64,000 nt of DNA from CADCTB01 sp963768975. GTDB lineage: Bacteria; Actinomycetota; Acidimicrobiia; Acidimicrobiales; AC-14. Shown piece after piece: positions 16,491 through 24,907 of the stretch (position 1 is the stretch's first letter; the number at the start of each line of letters is the position of its first letter). Made by a program: the position numbers and the translations under genes. The stretch is from the NCBI GenBank assembly GCA_963768975.1, contig CAVYKB010000003.1:1-64000 (forward strand), written 5' to 3'. The notes under the pieces were generated by a model. It saw nothing but the letters and a program-made list of their open reading frames with translations, made no database searches and had not been told where the DNA came from.

Positions 16491-16935
16491 AGACGTCGAA
16501 CTCGTTGCCTTCCGGGTCTACCAGCAGCGTCCACCGGCCATCTGGGCCGTCATGGACCGAGACGACGGTCGCGCCCAGGCCGACAAGGCGTTCCACCTCC
16601 GCCTGGTCGTGCTCCGGCCCGACGATGAGGTCGAGATGGACCCGGTTCTTCACCGTCTTCGGCTCGGGCACGGTCTGGAAAAGGATGCGCCGGCCTGTGC
16701 CGGCGCCTCGTTCGTCGACGCCATCGTCGGGGTGGCGGAGTGAGGCAAGGGTCCGCCAGCGCCGCTTGCCATCGATCTCGATGGTGAGGTCGGCCGGTAC
16801 GTGGCCGGCGTCGACCAAGCCGGTGACGAAGGCGTCGATCTCCTCATGCTCGTAGTGGAGAGCCTCGGCCCAGAAGGCGGCGAGGGCGTGCGGGTCAGCG
16901 GCATCGAAGACGACTTGCGTGCGAATGGCGGCCAT
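16486..16935 (-). CDS. VOC (glyoxalase/bleomycin-resistance-like) protein
   Basis: 149 residues. One pair of beta-alpha-beta-beta-beta modules: RTQVVFDAADPHALAAFWAE, then LFQTVPEPKTVKNRVHLDLI, and the closing strand LLVDPEGNEFDVS. His and Glu in VHLDL and PEGNEFDV are in the positions of VOC metal ligands. It looks closest to the actinobacterial glyoxalase-like (Glyoxalase_6) type. ATG 16935 overlaps the stop of the CAP gene upstream (TGATG), so the two are probably one transcript. Substrate unknown. Confidence 0.85.
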   Translation of the reverse strand: MAAIRTQVVFDAADPHALAAFWAEALHYEHEEIDAFVTGLVDAGHVPADLTIEIDGKRRWRTLASLRHPDDGVDERGAGTGRRILFQTVPEPKTVKNRVHLDLIVGPEHDQAEVERLVGLGATVVSVHDGPDGRWTLLVDPEGNEFDVS

Positions 16936-18233
16936 CACGCCCCCGAGAAGGTGAAAAAGCGCTGGATGTGGTTGGGCAGCAGCAGGGGGACGTCGCCGGG
17001 CAGGCCGAAGAACTGGGTCGCGGACCCGTTGACATACCAGGCGCCGGCGGGCCGGCGGAATACGGCGACGTCGTCGGGGGCGTCGGCGTCGAGGTTGCCG
17101 GGGACAGGGATGTCACCGTTGAGGCCGAAGAACACGGTGGTTGCGCTTTGGCGGTACCAGCCGCCTACCGACGGCCGGAAGATAGCGATGTCGTCATCCC
17201 GATCGGTGTCGTAGTTGGCGGGCACGGGGATGTCGCCGTTCAGGCCGAAGAACACGGTGGTCGCGCCTTGGCGGTACCATCCGCCGACCTCGGGACGGAA
17301 GACGGCGATGTCGGCGCCGGCCTGGCCGTCGTAGTTGGCCGGCACGGGGATGTCACCGCTACGGCCGAAGAACACGGGGTCCTTGCCGAGGACGTACCAG
17401 CCGCCCACCGACGGACGGAACACGGCGGGGTCCGTGTCGCCGTCTCCGTCGTAGTCGGCGGGCACCGGTATGTCGCCGCTCTGCCCGAGGAAAACCGTTG
17501 TCTGGTTGCGGATGAACCATCCACCGTTGGACGGCCGGAACACGGCGATGTCAGCGGAGCCGTCGCCGTCGTAGTCGCCCACCACGGGCACGTCGCCGCT
17601 CGTCCCGAAGGGGATGGTCGTCCCGCCGGTGATGTACCAGGTGGAGGTGGACGGCCGGAAGACCGAGATGTCGCTGTCGAGGTCGTTGTCGAAGTTGGCG
17701 ACCGGATCGCGCCTGGAGTCAGTGAAATCCACGGTCCAGTACCAGCCGAAGGTCGACCCGGCGTTGAATGCCCGGGCCACGCCGGCGGTGAACACGTTGG
17801 GGGACAGCATGTTGGTGTTGTGGGGCGGGGAGTTCTTCCACCAGTCGAACGCGCCGGCGGCAGTCCCGTCGCCCCAGAAGATGTTCTCGGCCCACGCTCC
17901 GTAGGTGACGCCACACCAGCTGAGGCGGTTGGGGATGTCGCGACCATTGGAGTCCACGTGGTTGCCGGAGGTGTAGTTCTTCGACGCCATGTCACGGCTG
18001 AACCACGCCGCCGCCCGGTTGACGTCGGGATGCAGGGTGAGCGCCGGCAACCCGTTGGTGGCCCGGTGGTTGTTGAGCAAGGTGAGGAAGGCGTTCTCCT
18101 CGCTGTCGATGGTCTGGTCGGCCGCCGAGACCGGACAAGCGGCCTGGGCCTGCCCGGCGGGGGCGAAGACCCCGAGCAGACCCAGGGCCAGAACGACAGT
18201 GACGAAAGGCCTTCCGGGCCGCATCCTGAGCAT
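16935..18233 (-). CDS. Secreted CAP/SCP-domain protein with six 40-residue repeats
   Basis: 432 residues. Signal peptide: FVTVVLALGLLGVFAPAGQA. Residues about 40-170 are a CAP domain: LLNNHRATNGLPALTLHPDV, AAWFSRDMASKNY, HVDSNGRDIPNRLSW, AENIFWGDGTA and DWWKNSPPHNTNML (the usual His/Glu set). Residues 182-421 are six 40-residue units with consensus D-x-DG-x-D-I-AVFRPS-GGW, then TTVFFG, then GDIPVPANY. This pattern is used as a predicted seven-bladed/VCBS-like extracellular module in many actinobacteria. Likely wall- or matrix-associated. ATG 18233 sits just before the signal peptide. Confidence 0.88.
   Translation of the reverse strand: MLRMRPGRPFVTVVLALGLLGVFAPAGQAQAACPVSAADQTIDSEENAFLTLLNNHRATNGLPALTLHPDVNRAAAWFSRDMASKNYTSGNHVDSNGRDIPNRLSWCGVTYGAWAENIFWGDGTAAGAFDWWKNSPPHNTNMLSPNVFTAGVARAFNAGSTFGWYWTVDFTDSRRDPVANFDNDLDSDISVFRPSTSTWYITGGTTIPFGTSGDVPVVGDYDGDGSADIAVFRPSNGGWFIRNQTTVFLGQSGDIPVPADYDGDGDTDPAVFRPSVGGWYVLGKDPVFFGRSGDIPVPANYDGQAGADIAVFRPEVGGWYRQGATTVFFGLNGDIPVPANYDTDRDDDIAIFRPSVGGWYRQSATTVFFGLNGDIPVPGNLDADAPDDVAVFRRPAGAWYVNGSATQFFGLPGDVPLLLPNHIQRFFTFSGA
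16971..17690 (-). repeat. Six tandem 120-bp coding repeats
   Basis: Each unit codes 40 residues built on AVFRPS..GGWY, TTVFFG and GDIPVPA. The fourth and fifth units are nearly identical over their second halves (both WYRQ, then TTVFFGLNGDIPVPA), so they probably duplicated most recently; the first and last are the most divergent. Confidence 0.85.
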
Positions 18234-18256
18234 GGCTCTCAGGGTACGACAGAGCT

Positions 18257-19024
18257 TCACAGTTGTGTCCACACCGAGCCGGACGCGTACCGGCGGAGGC
18301 CCAGCGTGAACGCCGCCCAGCCGGCGGCGGCGAAGGCGCCGGCCACGCCGGCCAGCCACAGGGCGTTCACGACATCGAAGTCTTCGATGAGCCGGGCGGG
18401 GACCGACGACACGAAGGCCGCCGGCACCACGGTGTAGAGCAGGACCTTGATGGCCCCGGCGAAGATGTCGACGGGATAGGCGCCCAGGAGGATCATGGCC
18501 TGGAAGCCGAGTTCGCCTCCCTCATTGCGGCCGATGAAGAACGCCAGGGAGCCCGTGAGCACGAGGAAGCCGGTCAGCAGGACGGCGACGGCAGCGACCG
18601 CTCCGACGAACACCGCGGTCCGGGCGACTGTGGGCCGCCCGAGGGCGACGAACAGGAGGACGCCGAAGACGAGGTCGCCGACGTTGACGGCCTCGATCCG
18701 GCGCACGAGCAGGTGGGCCAGGGGCGGGACGGGCAGGGACAGCACGCTGTCCAGGTCTCCGTCCACGGCCATCGTGCCCACCCGCCGGGCGTTGGCCAGA
18801 ACCCCCAGCGCGATGCCCCCGGCGGAGGTCAGGACGGCCAGCAGCAGCAGGATGCGGTCGCCGTCCCAGCCCCGGACGCTGCCCACCCGCCGGAAGAAGA
18901 GAACCCAGAAGACGACCCACACGATGTCGTTCAGGACCATGATCGTCACCTGCGATACGAGGGCGGCGCGGTTCGACCTCGCCTCGGCCACCGCGTTGCG
19001 CAGGGTGGCGACCAGGCCCCTCAT
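18257..19024 (-). CDS. ABC-2 type permease, second subunit
   Basis: About 255 residues and six helices. Begins MRGLVATLRNAVAEARSNRA, then VTIMVLNDIVWVVFWVLFF, the motif VDGDLDSVLSLPVPPLAHLL, and AMILLGAYPVDIFAGAIKVL. This matches the DUF990-like ABC2 membrane families paired with the permease and ATPase just upstream. The start overlaps the stop of the first permease (ATGA, 19021-19024). Substrate unknown. Confidence 0.85.
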   Translation of the reverse strand: MRGLVATLRNAVAEARSNRAALVSQVTIMVLNDIVWVVFWVLFFRRVGSVRGWDGDRILLLLAVLTSAGGIALGVLANARRVGTMAVDGDLDSVLSLPVPPLAHLLVRRIEAVNVGDLVFGVLLFVALGRPTVARTAVFVGAVAAVAVLLTGFLVLTGSLAFFIGRNEGGELGFQAMILLGAYPVDIFAGAIKVLLYTVVPAAFVSSVPARLIEDFDVVNALWLAGVAGAFAAAGWAAFTLGLRRYASGSVWTQL

Positions 19025-19836
19025 CCGCCGACCACCTGGAGGCGCCGCTCGCCGGCGCGGAACACGGCGCTGGCCAGCGCCCACAAGAGGGCAAGCCAGG
19101 CCACCTGCAGCACGACGAGGCCCGGCTCGAGGTGTCCCGACGCCAGCCGGGCCGGCGCGTAGGCCATGGCCTTGAACGGCAGGACGGCGGCCGTGCCCTG
19201 TAGCCAGCCGGGCAGCGCCTCGAGGGGGATGAGCATGCCGCCGACGATGAAGAGGAGCTTCTGGTAGAGGAACCATGCCGAGCCCGCGTCGCGCCACCAG
19301 AAGGCGACGCCGGCGAAGGCGTGCGACGCGACGACGTTGCAGGCGACGGCCAGGACGAGACTGGGGACGGCCAGGACCAGCGCCCCGACATGCGGGGGCG
19401 GGCCGGCGGTGGCGAGCGACAGGGCCGCGCCGGTGAGGAAACAGGCGGCAAGGCGGGGAAGAACATGGCCGACCTCGCCGGCCACCCTCACCCCCAGTAC
19501 CGGCGCCGGCCGCAGCAGCTCGACGGCAACCGCCCCCGACCCGATGTCGCGGCCAATGTCGGAGATCAGGCGCTGCCGCAGGGAGACCGTGGTCGCCTCG
19601 GTCATGGCGACGTACCAGGTGATGGCCACGAGCGAGTAGCCGGCGACGCTTCCTCCGTTCGCCTCCACCGCCGCCCGCCACAGGCTGGCCAGCACGGCCA
19701 CGACGAGGACGTAGAACACCATGTTTACAGCCAGCCCACCTCGCTCGGCGACCACCCGCATCGCCGAGGTGTGCGCCGCCACCGCCGGCCACCGGGCCAG
19801 TGAATGCTCTCTCGACCGGCCTCCCGGGCCGCTCAT
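19021..19836 (-). CDS. ABC-2 type permease, first subunit
   Basis: 271 residues, about six helices (for example NMVFYVLVVAVLASLWRAAV and LLFIVGGMLIPLEALPGWL). Carries the family hallmark of a helix followed by SLRQRLISDIGRDIGSG and VELLRPAPVLGVRVAGEVGH. The start overlaps the ATPase stop (19833-19836). It forms a three-gene operon with the ATPase and second permease, the normal arrangement for these exporters. Confidence 0.87.
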   Translation of the reverse strand: MSGPGGRSREHSLARWPAVAAHTSAMRVVAERGGLAVNMVFYVLVVAVLASLWRAAVEANGGSVAGYSLVAITWYVAMTEATTVSLRQRLISDIGRDIGSGAVAVELLRPAPVLGVRVAGEVGHVLPRLAACFLTGAALSLATAGPPPHVGALVLAVPSLVLAVACNVVASHAFAGVAFWWRDAGSAWFLYQKLLFIVGGMLIPLEALPGWLQGTAAVLPFKAMAYAPARLASGHLEPGLVVLQVAWLALLWALASAVFRAGERRLQVVGG

Positions 19837-20774
19837 ATCCGGGGCCGCGCGTAGATGGCGGCGATGACCTGCTCGAGAGGCGGATCGAGCACGGAGATGT
19901 CGGAGACGGGCAGCCGGTCCAGCACCAAGTCGAGGACGCAGCGGATCGACGTCGTGGCCGTGTCGACCGAGAGTTTCATCGCCGTGGCACTGTGCTCGAC
20001 GACCGACACGCCGGCGATGGCCGGCAGTACCGCCGGCTCGCTCAGGCCGACCTCGACCAGCTTGGTGGAGAGCAGCGTCCGGCGCATGGCCGTCACCTCG
20101 TCGTCGTAGATCACTGATCCGTGGTTGATCACGATCGCCCGCTGGGCGACGTGCTCGATGTCGGCCACGTCGTGGGAGGTGAGGAAGATGGTGGTCCGCC
20201 GCTCAGAGTTCAGCCGAACCAGAAGCTCGCGGAAGCGCTGCTTGGCCAGCAGATCGAGGCCGATGGTGGGCTCGTCGAGGAACAGCACCTCGGGCTCGTG
20301 GAGCATGCAGGCCGCCAGCTCGCAGCGCATCCGCTGGCCGAGCGACAGGCTGCGCACGGGCATGTCGAACAGGTCGCCGGCCTCGAGCAGCTCTGCCAGG
20401 TCGGCCACCCGCTCCTGCTCACGCCGGCGGTCGAGCCCGTAGATGGCGGCGAGCATGCGGTAGGACTGGCGGGGCGTCAGCTCGAACCAGAGGAGGGAGC
20501 GCTGGCCGAAGAGCGTGCCGATGCGGGCCGCCAGCCGGCGCCGGTCCAGCCACGGGACCACGCCCAGGACCGACGCCTCGCCCTCGGTCGGGTGGAGGAT
20601 GCCGGTGAGGATCTTGATCGACGTCGACTTCCCGGCGCCGTTGGGCCCGATGTAGGCGACCCGCTCGCCGGCAGCCACGCTCAAGTTCAGGTCGTCGACC
20701 GCCTCGACGCGCCGGATCGACCGCCGCCGGCCGGTCTCGAAGACCTTGGTGAGGTGCCGGACCTCAATTGCCAT
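19833..20774 (-). CDS. ABC transporter ATPase (ABC-2/DUF990 system)
   Basis: 313 residues. Walker A YIGPNGAGKSTSIKIL, Q-loop region TLFGQRSLLWFELTP (typical of this subfamily), signature LSLGQRMRCELAACML, Walker B VLFLDEPTIGLDLLAKQ, H-loop LTSHDVADIE. A C-terminal extension of about 90 residues ends EQVIAAIYARPRI. ATG 20774 is preferred to the TTG at 20783. First gene of the three-gene operon; energises the two permeases. Confidence 0.93.
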   Translation of the reverse strand: MAIEVRHLTKVFETGRRRSIRRVEAVDDLNLSVAAGERVAYIGPNGAGKSTSIKILTGILHPTEGEASVLGVVPWLDRRRLAARIGTLFGQRSLLWFELTPRQSYRMLAAIYGLDRRREQERVADLAELLEAGDLFDMPVRSLSLGQRMRCELAACMLHEPEVLFLDEPTIGLDLLAKQRFRELLVRLNSERRTTIFLTSHDVADIEHVAQRAIVINHGSVIYDDEVTAMRRTLLSTKLVEVGLSEPAVLPAIAGVSVVEHSATAMKLSVDTATTSIRCVLDLVLDRLPVSDISVLDPPLEQVIAAIYARPRI

Positions 20775-20830
20775 GGGCGACAAGCGTGGCCGACCGGCGG
20801 CGCCGGCGTGCAGGAGTTTCCGGGCTTACC

Positions 20831-22240
20831 TCACTCGCCGCGCCGCAGGTACTTCTTGATGCAGTGGACCACGCCCTGGCGCCGGGCGAAGGCGTTGAAG
20901 TCTCCCAGCAGGTGCACCTCGAAGCCGAGCTCCTCCCAGAGCTCCTTCGTTGCGACATCGATCGCCTCGAGTTCCTCGCTCGGCGCATGGCCGTAGGTCG
21001 GCAGGTACACGTGACGGCCGAAGCCGGCGCTGTCCTCGACCAGGCAGTTGTTCCATGTGACGTGGTGCCACGTTCGGGCCCGGGCCAGGTCGGATTCCCT
21101 CGCGCCGAGGGCGAGGAGGTCGTGGACCGCGTCGAGCAGCGGCTCGTTGCCCGGCTGGTTGGCGATGAAACGGAGCTCGACCACGGTGAAGGCCGGCCCG
21201 GCCTCGGAGCGGTGGACCAGGGGGTTGCGCTGCACGGTGATGCCCCTCGCCGCCAGCTGGCGGGCGATCTCGTCGTAGGCGTCGTCCAGGGCGAACGGTG
21301 ACCGCCGGCCCAGCAGCTCGGCGCCCATCCTCGGGCTGCCGACCAGCACGGCGTCCGGCCCCACCAGGGTGACGAACATGTCGATGTGGAAGATCGGCTG
21401 GTAGGTGCCGGCGCCGTCGCCGGCGATGTCGATGTAGAAGGCGTCGTCCTCACGGGTGCCGTAGATCTCCCGCATCGGGATCGGCCGCTCGGTGCCGACC
21501 ACGATCAGCTCACGGCCGGCGTCGACGTAGTCGGCGAAGAGCCGGCGCACGAACGCTGGCGCGTCGGTGCCGGGCGGGATCGTCACCGGCGCGTCCCGGC
21601 CCTCGACCATGGCCACGCTGTCGGCGAAGTAGTCCTTGCCCAGCAGCCAGAAGCGGTCGCCGATGAGGCAGTTCCCGCCCTGGAAGATAAGCGGCGCCTG
21701 GGCGGAGTGGAGCTTCACGTGCTCCTGGACCGCCTCGGAGACGAGGGCGTCGCCGGCCCGCGGGAACTCCCACGGCTCCATCAGGTAGGGGGTGTCGTCC
21801 TCGGAGTCGATGATGGCGACATACGCGTCCTCCGCCCAGTCGGTGAACGTGACGTAGTCGGCCAGCGGGACGTAGGTGACATTGCCGGCGGGATGGCCTG
21901 CCTCCTCGAACCACTCCGCCACGTCGAAGCGCCTCGACTCGTGGTGGACGACGACGAACTTGGTCCCGGGCCGGAGCGCCGAGATCACCGAGCGGTAGCC
22001 GGCGGCGAGCTCACGGCTGGCAACGCCGTAGGTCGGGAGGCAGAACAGGATCTCCTCGATCCCGCCACGCCACGACGAGATCAGGCTGGGCGCCTGGAGG
22101 CCGGCTTTCGCCTCCCGCTGTAAGAGCCGGGGGCCCAGCCGGGCCCGGATCTCGGCCTCGGCGCTTCGGGCGTCCGGCTCCGTGCGCCGGTACTGCGGCG
22201 CATCCGGGACGAGCCTGCGATACAGCTTGGGACTGGCCAC
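20831..22240 (-). CDS. Pentein-fold guanidino-group enzyme (agmatine/arginine deiminase-like)
   Basis: 469 residues. GTG 22240 is chosen because AAAGGGGG lies just upstream. The pentein-superfamily landmarks are present: FQGGNCLIGDRFWLLG, the catalytic His in QPIFHIDMFVTLVGP, and the nucleophilic Cys near the C-terminus in GVVHCIKKYL. IYGTREDDAFYIDIAG and VRNP-like VQRNPLVHRSEAG fit substrate-pocket strands. An extra N-terminal region (about 1-75) precedes the fold. Penteins hydrolyse or transfer amidino groups on agmatine, arginine, protein-Arg and similar substrates; which one cannot be told, and no putrescine genes are adjacent. Confidence 0.75.
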   Translation of the reverse strand: MASPKLYRRLVPDAPQYRRTEPDARSAEAEIRARLGPRLLQREAKAGLQAPSLISSWRGGIEEILFCLPTYGVASRELAAGYRSVISALRPGTKFVVVHHESRRFDVAEWFEEAGHPAGNVTYVPLADYVTFTDWAEDAYVAIIDSEDDTPYLMEPWEFPRAGDALVSEAVQEHVKLHSAQAPLIFQGGNCLIGDRFWLLGKDYFADSVAMVEGRDAPVTIPPGTDAPAFVRRLFADYVDAGRELIVVGTERPIPMREIYGTREDDAFYIDIAGDGAGTYQPIFHIDMFVTLVGPDAVLVGSPRMGAELLGRRSPFALDDAYDEIARQLAARGITVQRNPLVHRSEAGPAFTVVELRFIANQPGNEPLLDAVHDLLALGARESDLARARTWHHVTWNNCLVEDSAGFGRHVYLPTYGHAPSEELEAIDVATKELWEELGFEVHLLGDFNAFARRQGVVHCIKKYLRRGE

Positions 22241-22374
22241 CGCCGAACCCCCTTTGGTCCAGTGCAATCGTAGATTCCTCGATGAAGCGGATGTCGAGGC
22301 TCCGCGGGGGAGACCGAGGTCGGCGGGCGGGGTACGGTGCGAGGTGTCCCGACGATGCTGGAGGAGAAACCTCG

Positions 22375-22581
22375 ATGGCTGATCTTGCGAAATTCCTGGT
22401 CAAGGCGTACGAGAATTCCGACTTCGCCGACCTGGCTGCGGCGCCGGTGTCGGCACTGCAAGGGGTCTCGGACAGCGACGCCGAGCATCTCAAGGCGGCA
22501 TTCGGCATCGACACCATCCGCGAGTTGGCCACCAACAAGTTCGTCCTGTGGGCCCAGGCCATCAACGTCCTGGCGAAGTAG
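22375..22581 (+). CDS. Small helix-hairpin-helix-like protein (68 residues)
   Basis: ATG 22375 with GGAGGAG eight bases upstream. All-helical with an HhH-like element: VSALQGVSDSDAEHLKAAFG and IDTIRELATNKFVLWAQAI. Resembles the single-domain proteins in which a hairpin of the form GVSxxDAxxLKxAFGIxTIxELA is repeated. Transcribed divergently from the deiminase-like gene. Function unknown. Confidence 0.7.
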   Translation: MADLAKFLVKAYENSDFADLAAAPVSALQGVSDSDAEHLKAAFGIDTIRELATNKFVLWAQAINVLAK

Positions 22582-22678
22582 GGAACGCCAGATACGACAT
22601 AAGCGCAGCCGATACACTCCACACCGGATTCCAGCAGGGGGGTCCAAAGTTAGCGGCGGGAGAGGAGTGCGCCGCGCA

Positions 22679-23164
22679 GTGGAACACCGTCGCCCGAGGG
22701 CTCGAGGACCGTACGTCGGGAACGGTGCACGTTCTGCGAACGAGCTGGGCCGGCCGTCGGATGCTCTCGCCGCCAATCTGCGGGCATACCGTCTGCTGCG
22801 CCAGCTGACCCAGGACGCGCTGGCAACCCGTATGACCCATCTGGGCCATGGGTGGGGCCGGTCAACGGTGAGCGCCGTCGAGTCGCGAAGCCGCAATGTC
22901 ACCGTCGACGAGCTCTTCGGTCTCGCCCTGTCGCTCGGGGTGATGCTCGGCGAACTTCTCGATCCCGCCGGGCCCGACAAGGGTCGCCGGCTTCGACTCG
23001 ACGTCGGGCTCCGGGCGCCTGACGGCGGCCACCCGCAACCGCTGGCGCCGCGGCTGGCTCGCCTCTGGGCCTCGAGCCAGGCCGTGCTCAGCCTCGGCGA
23101 CCTGGAGGACGGCGGACTCGAAGTCGACCTTGCCGGCCACCTGCCGGCCGAGGCTATCAATTAG
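22679..23164 (+). CDS. XRE-family DNA-binding protein
   Basis: About 161 residues. The helix-turn-helix lies at LAANLRAYRLLRQLTQDALA through WGRSTVSAVESRSRNVTVDE and LFGLALSLGVMLGELLDP, a normal XRE core. The C-terminal 60 residues are unassigned (GLRAPDGGHPQPLAPRLARL onward). The start is uncertain: GTG 22667 or GTG 22679; GGAGAGGAG overlaps the first and is better spaced for the second. It follows the HhH-like gene after about 95 bases. Probably a local regulator. Confidence 0.75.
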   Translation: MEHRRPRARGPYVGNGARSANELGRPSDALAANLRAYRLLRQLTQDALATRMTHLGHGWGRSTVSAVESRSRNVTVDELFGLALSLGVMLGELLDPAGPDKGRRLRLDVGLRAPDGGHPQPLAPRLARLWASSQAVLSLGDLEDGGLEVDLAGHLPAEAIN

Positions 23165-23283
23165 TTAGTTTCCGCCGGCGTTCTCTCATACGCGTCGAGG
23201 GGTTGATCCGTAGAACAGACAACGGAAACCCCCTGAGCCCGTTCCCAACTCTTCGCGGGTCAGCGAACGAAAGAGAGACACAC

Positions 23284-24489
23284 ATGTCCTTGAAGACAAA
23301 GGCGTCCATCGCTGCGCTCGTCGGGGCGATGGCCCTGGCCGGCGCTGCGTGCGGCGACGACAACTCGTCCACCTCCAACGCATCTGGTTCCGGCGAGTCC
23401 GGGGCAAACACGGTGACGGCGATCCCCAGCCTCTCGGGTACCGGGACGTCGGTGAAGATCGACGCCGGCACCGCAGAGGCGCTGAAGTCCCTCGGCGTGG
23501 CCCTGGCCCCCACCGGCTCGGCGACCTTCGAGGCGGCGACCTCGACCATCACGTTCCCGATCACCTCGGGCTATGCCGAGATCCACAGTGACCTGAACGT
23601 CAAGCCCGGCTACATCCAGGGCTCCATCGCCCACGAGGGCAGCGGCTTCAGCCTCAGCGCCGGCTCCACCAAGGTCGAGCTCGGTGACTTCGTGGTCGAC
23701 CCCGGCAACTCGGTGCTCTACGGCACGGTTGGCGGCACGCCGAAGGTGCCCCTCCTGTCGCTGGACGGCACCAACGTCAAGGTCAGCATGGAGGGCTCCG
23801 ACGTGGTCCTGCAGGGCACGGTCGCCAAGCTCACCGACACCGCCGCCGGCGCCCTCAACAAGGCGTTCAACGTGACGGCGCTGAAGGCGGGCCTTCCCCT
23901 GGGCACCGTCCGCTTGGTGGCCAAGGGTGCGGTGACCACCTATGACGCCGCCGCAGACAAGACCGCCCGCATCTCCCGCCTCGACGGCAAGGCCACGAAT
24001 GTGACGCTCGACGCCGGCACGGCGAAGGCCCTCCAGACCCTCGGCGTGGCCGTCGCCCCTATCGGCACGGCCAAGTTCGACAGCGCCACGTCGACCGTGT
24101 CCTTCCCGATCACCGGTGGCTTCGCCGCCATCCACTCCGACCTGAACTACAAGCCCGGGTACATCGCCGGCACCGTGCTCCACGAGGCCAGCGGCCTGCG
24201 CTTCAGCAAGGGCAACCGGTCGATCGACGTGACCGACTTCGTGGTCGACCCCGGCAACTCCATCCTGACGGCGTCCTCCGGTGGCAAGTTCGGCATCCCG
24301 CTGCTGTCCCTTGACGGCACCAACGTCAAGGTCAGCATGGAGGGCTCCGACGTGGTCCTCCAGGGCACCGTCGCCAAGCTCACCTCGACCGGCGCCGGCG
24401 CCCTGAACTCGACGTTCGGCGTCAGCGACTTCAAGGAGGGCACCCCCCTGGGTGTCGTCCGCCTGGTCGCCGCTTCACCGGCCAGCTAG
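23284..24489 (+). CDS. Lipoprotein with two tandem beta-rich domains
   Basis: 401 residues. Lipobox LAGAAC with Cys 23, then an Asn/Ser/Gly linker. Two copies of a domain of about 165 residues (roughly 52-217 and 236-400), each with VKIDAGTAEALKSLGVALAP-like start, SGYAEIHSDLNVKPGYIQG, DFVVDPGNS, and LSLDGTNVKVSMEGSDVVLQ. The layout recalls HtaA-type heme-associated domains, but no heme-binding Tyr/His pair is evident, so I leave the function open. AGAGAGA precedes the ATG. A strong hairpin follows the stop. Confidence 0.78.
   Translation: MSLKTKASIAALVGAMALAGAACGDDNSSTSNASGSGESGANTVTAIPSLSGTGTSVKIDAGTAEALKSLGVALAPTGSATFEAATSTITFPITSGYAEIHSDLNVKPGYIQGSIAHEGSGFSLSAGSTKVELGDFVVDPGNSVLYGTVGGTPKVPLLSLDGTNVKVSMEGSDVVLQGTVAKLTDTAAGALNKAFNVTALKAGLPLGTVRLVAKGAVTTYDAAADKTARISRLDGKATNVTLDAGTAKALQTLGVAVAPIGTAKFDSATSTVSFPITGGFAAIHSDLNYKPGYIAGTVLHEASGLRFSKGNRSIDVTDFVVDPGNSILTASSGGKFGIPLLSLDGTNVKVSMEGSDVVLQGTVAKLTSTGAGALNSTFGVSDFKEGTPLGVVRLVAASPAS
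23755..23835 (+). repeat. 81-bp near-identical repeat, copy 1 (copy 2 at 24304-24384)
   Basis: The two segments differ at only a handful of positions over 81 bases although the flanking domain sequence has diverged much more. They encode LSLDGTNVKVSMEGSDVVLQ and the following seven residues. Spacing is 549 bases (183 codons). Confidence 0.8.
24304..24384 (+). repeat. 81-bp near-identical repeat, copy 2 (copy 1 at 23755-23835)
   Basis: Second copy of the core strand segment of the duplicated lipoprotein domain; see copy 1. Confidence 0.8.
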
Positions 24490-24501
24490 CTCCCCCGCGA
24501 A

Positions 24502-24537
24502 CGAAGGGGCCGGCGCCTACGGGCGCCGGCCCCTTCG
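24502..24537 (+). terminator. Perfect 16-bp hairpin after the lipoprotein gene
   Basis: Left arm 24502-24517, loop TACG, right arm 24522-24537, no mismatch. There is no T-run after it, which is common for terminators in high-GC actinobacteria. It begins 12 bases after the stop. Confidence 0.8.
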
Positions 24538-24551
24538 TCGCGACCCGGGCC

Positions 24552-24907
24552 ATAGTTGAGGAAGCGACCGTCCCGCCGGACGCACCGGTCTCCGGGTGGC
24601 TGTTCCAGGCCGTGCTGCTCGGGACGGCCGTCTTCACCGTGCTCCTGCGGATCCTGACGGTCGCCCTGGTGCAGGACCTCACGTGCCTGCGACGGCGCCG
24701 GCACCTTCACCCCCCAGGTCGGCGTCGATGGCGACGGCGAGTGGATCTCCTGTCCAACGCAACCCGGACCCGCCAGCTCGCCTTGCGCGTCAGGTCGTGT
24801 GCACGCTGTCGCCCGACGCGAAGAAGGGCAACCCGAAGGCTGCCCTCACCGTCTCCAACCTCGATGTCGCTACAGCTCGCGCGCGTCGTCAGTCAGAGCG
24901 GCGTTGA
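24552..24907 (+). pseudogene. Frameshifted remnant of a small secreted or membrane protein
   Basis: Coding-like sequence continues through three frames: IVEEATVPPDAPVSGWLFQA and VLLGTAVFTVLLRILTVALV (hydrophobic segment), a change near 24685, GAGTFTPQVGVDGDGEWISC, another change near 24760, then RQVVCTLSPDAKKGNPKAAL and TVSNLDVATA. No start codon is evident. Two Cys could form a disulfide. No family recognised. It overlaps the 3' end of the gene on the other strand by about 19 bases. Confidence 0.35.

Noticed and set aside
14324..17000. Direct repeat of the tRNA-Glu 3' end as the second attachment site
   Set aside because: I scanned by eye for the T-arm and acceptor sequence and found no second copy in this stretch.
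16971..17690. Regular direct repeats resembling a CRISPR array
   Set aside because: The period is 120 bp, always in frame, and codes a known type of repeat protein; there are no unique spacers between identical repeats.
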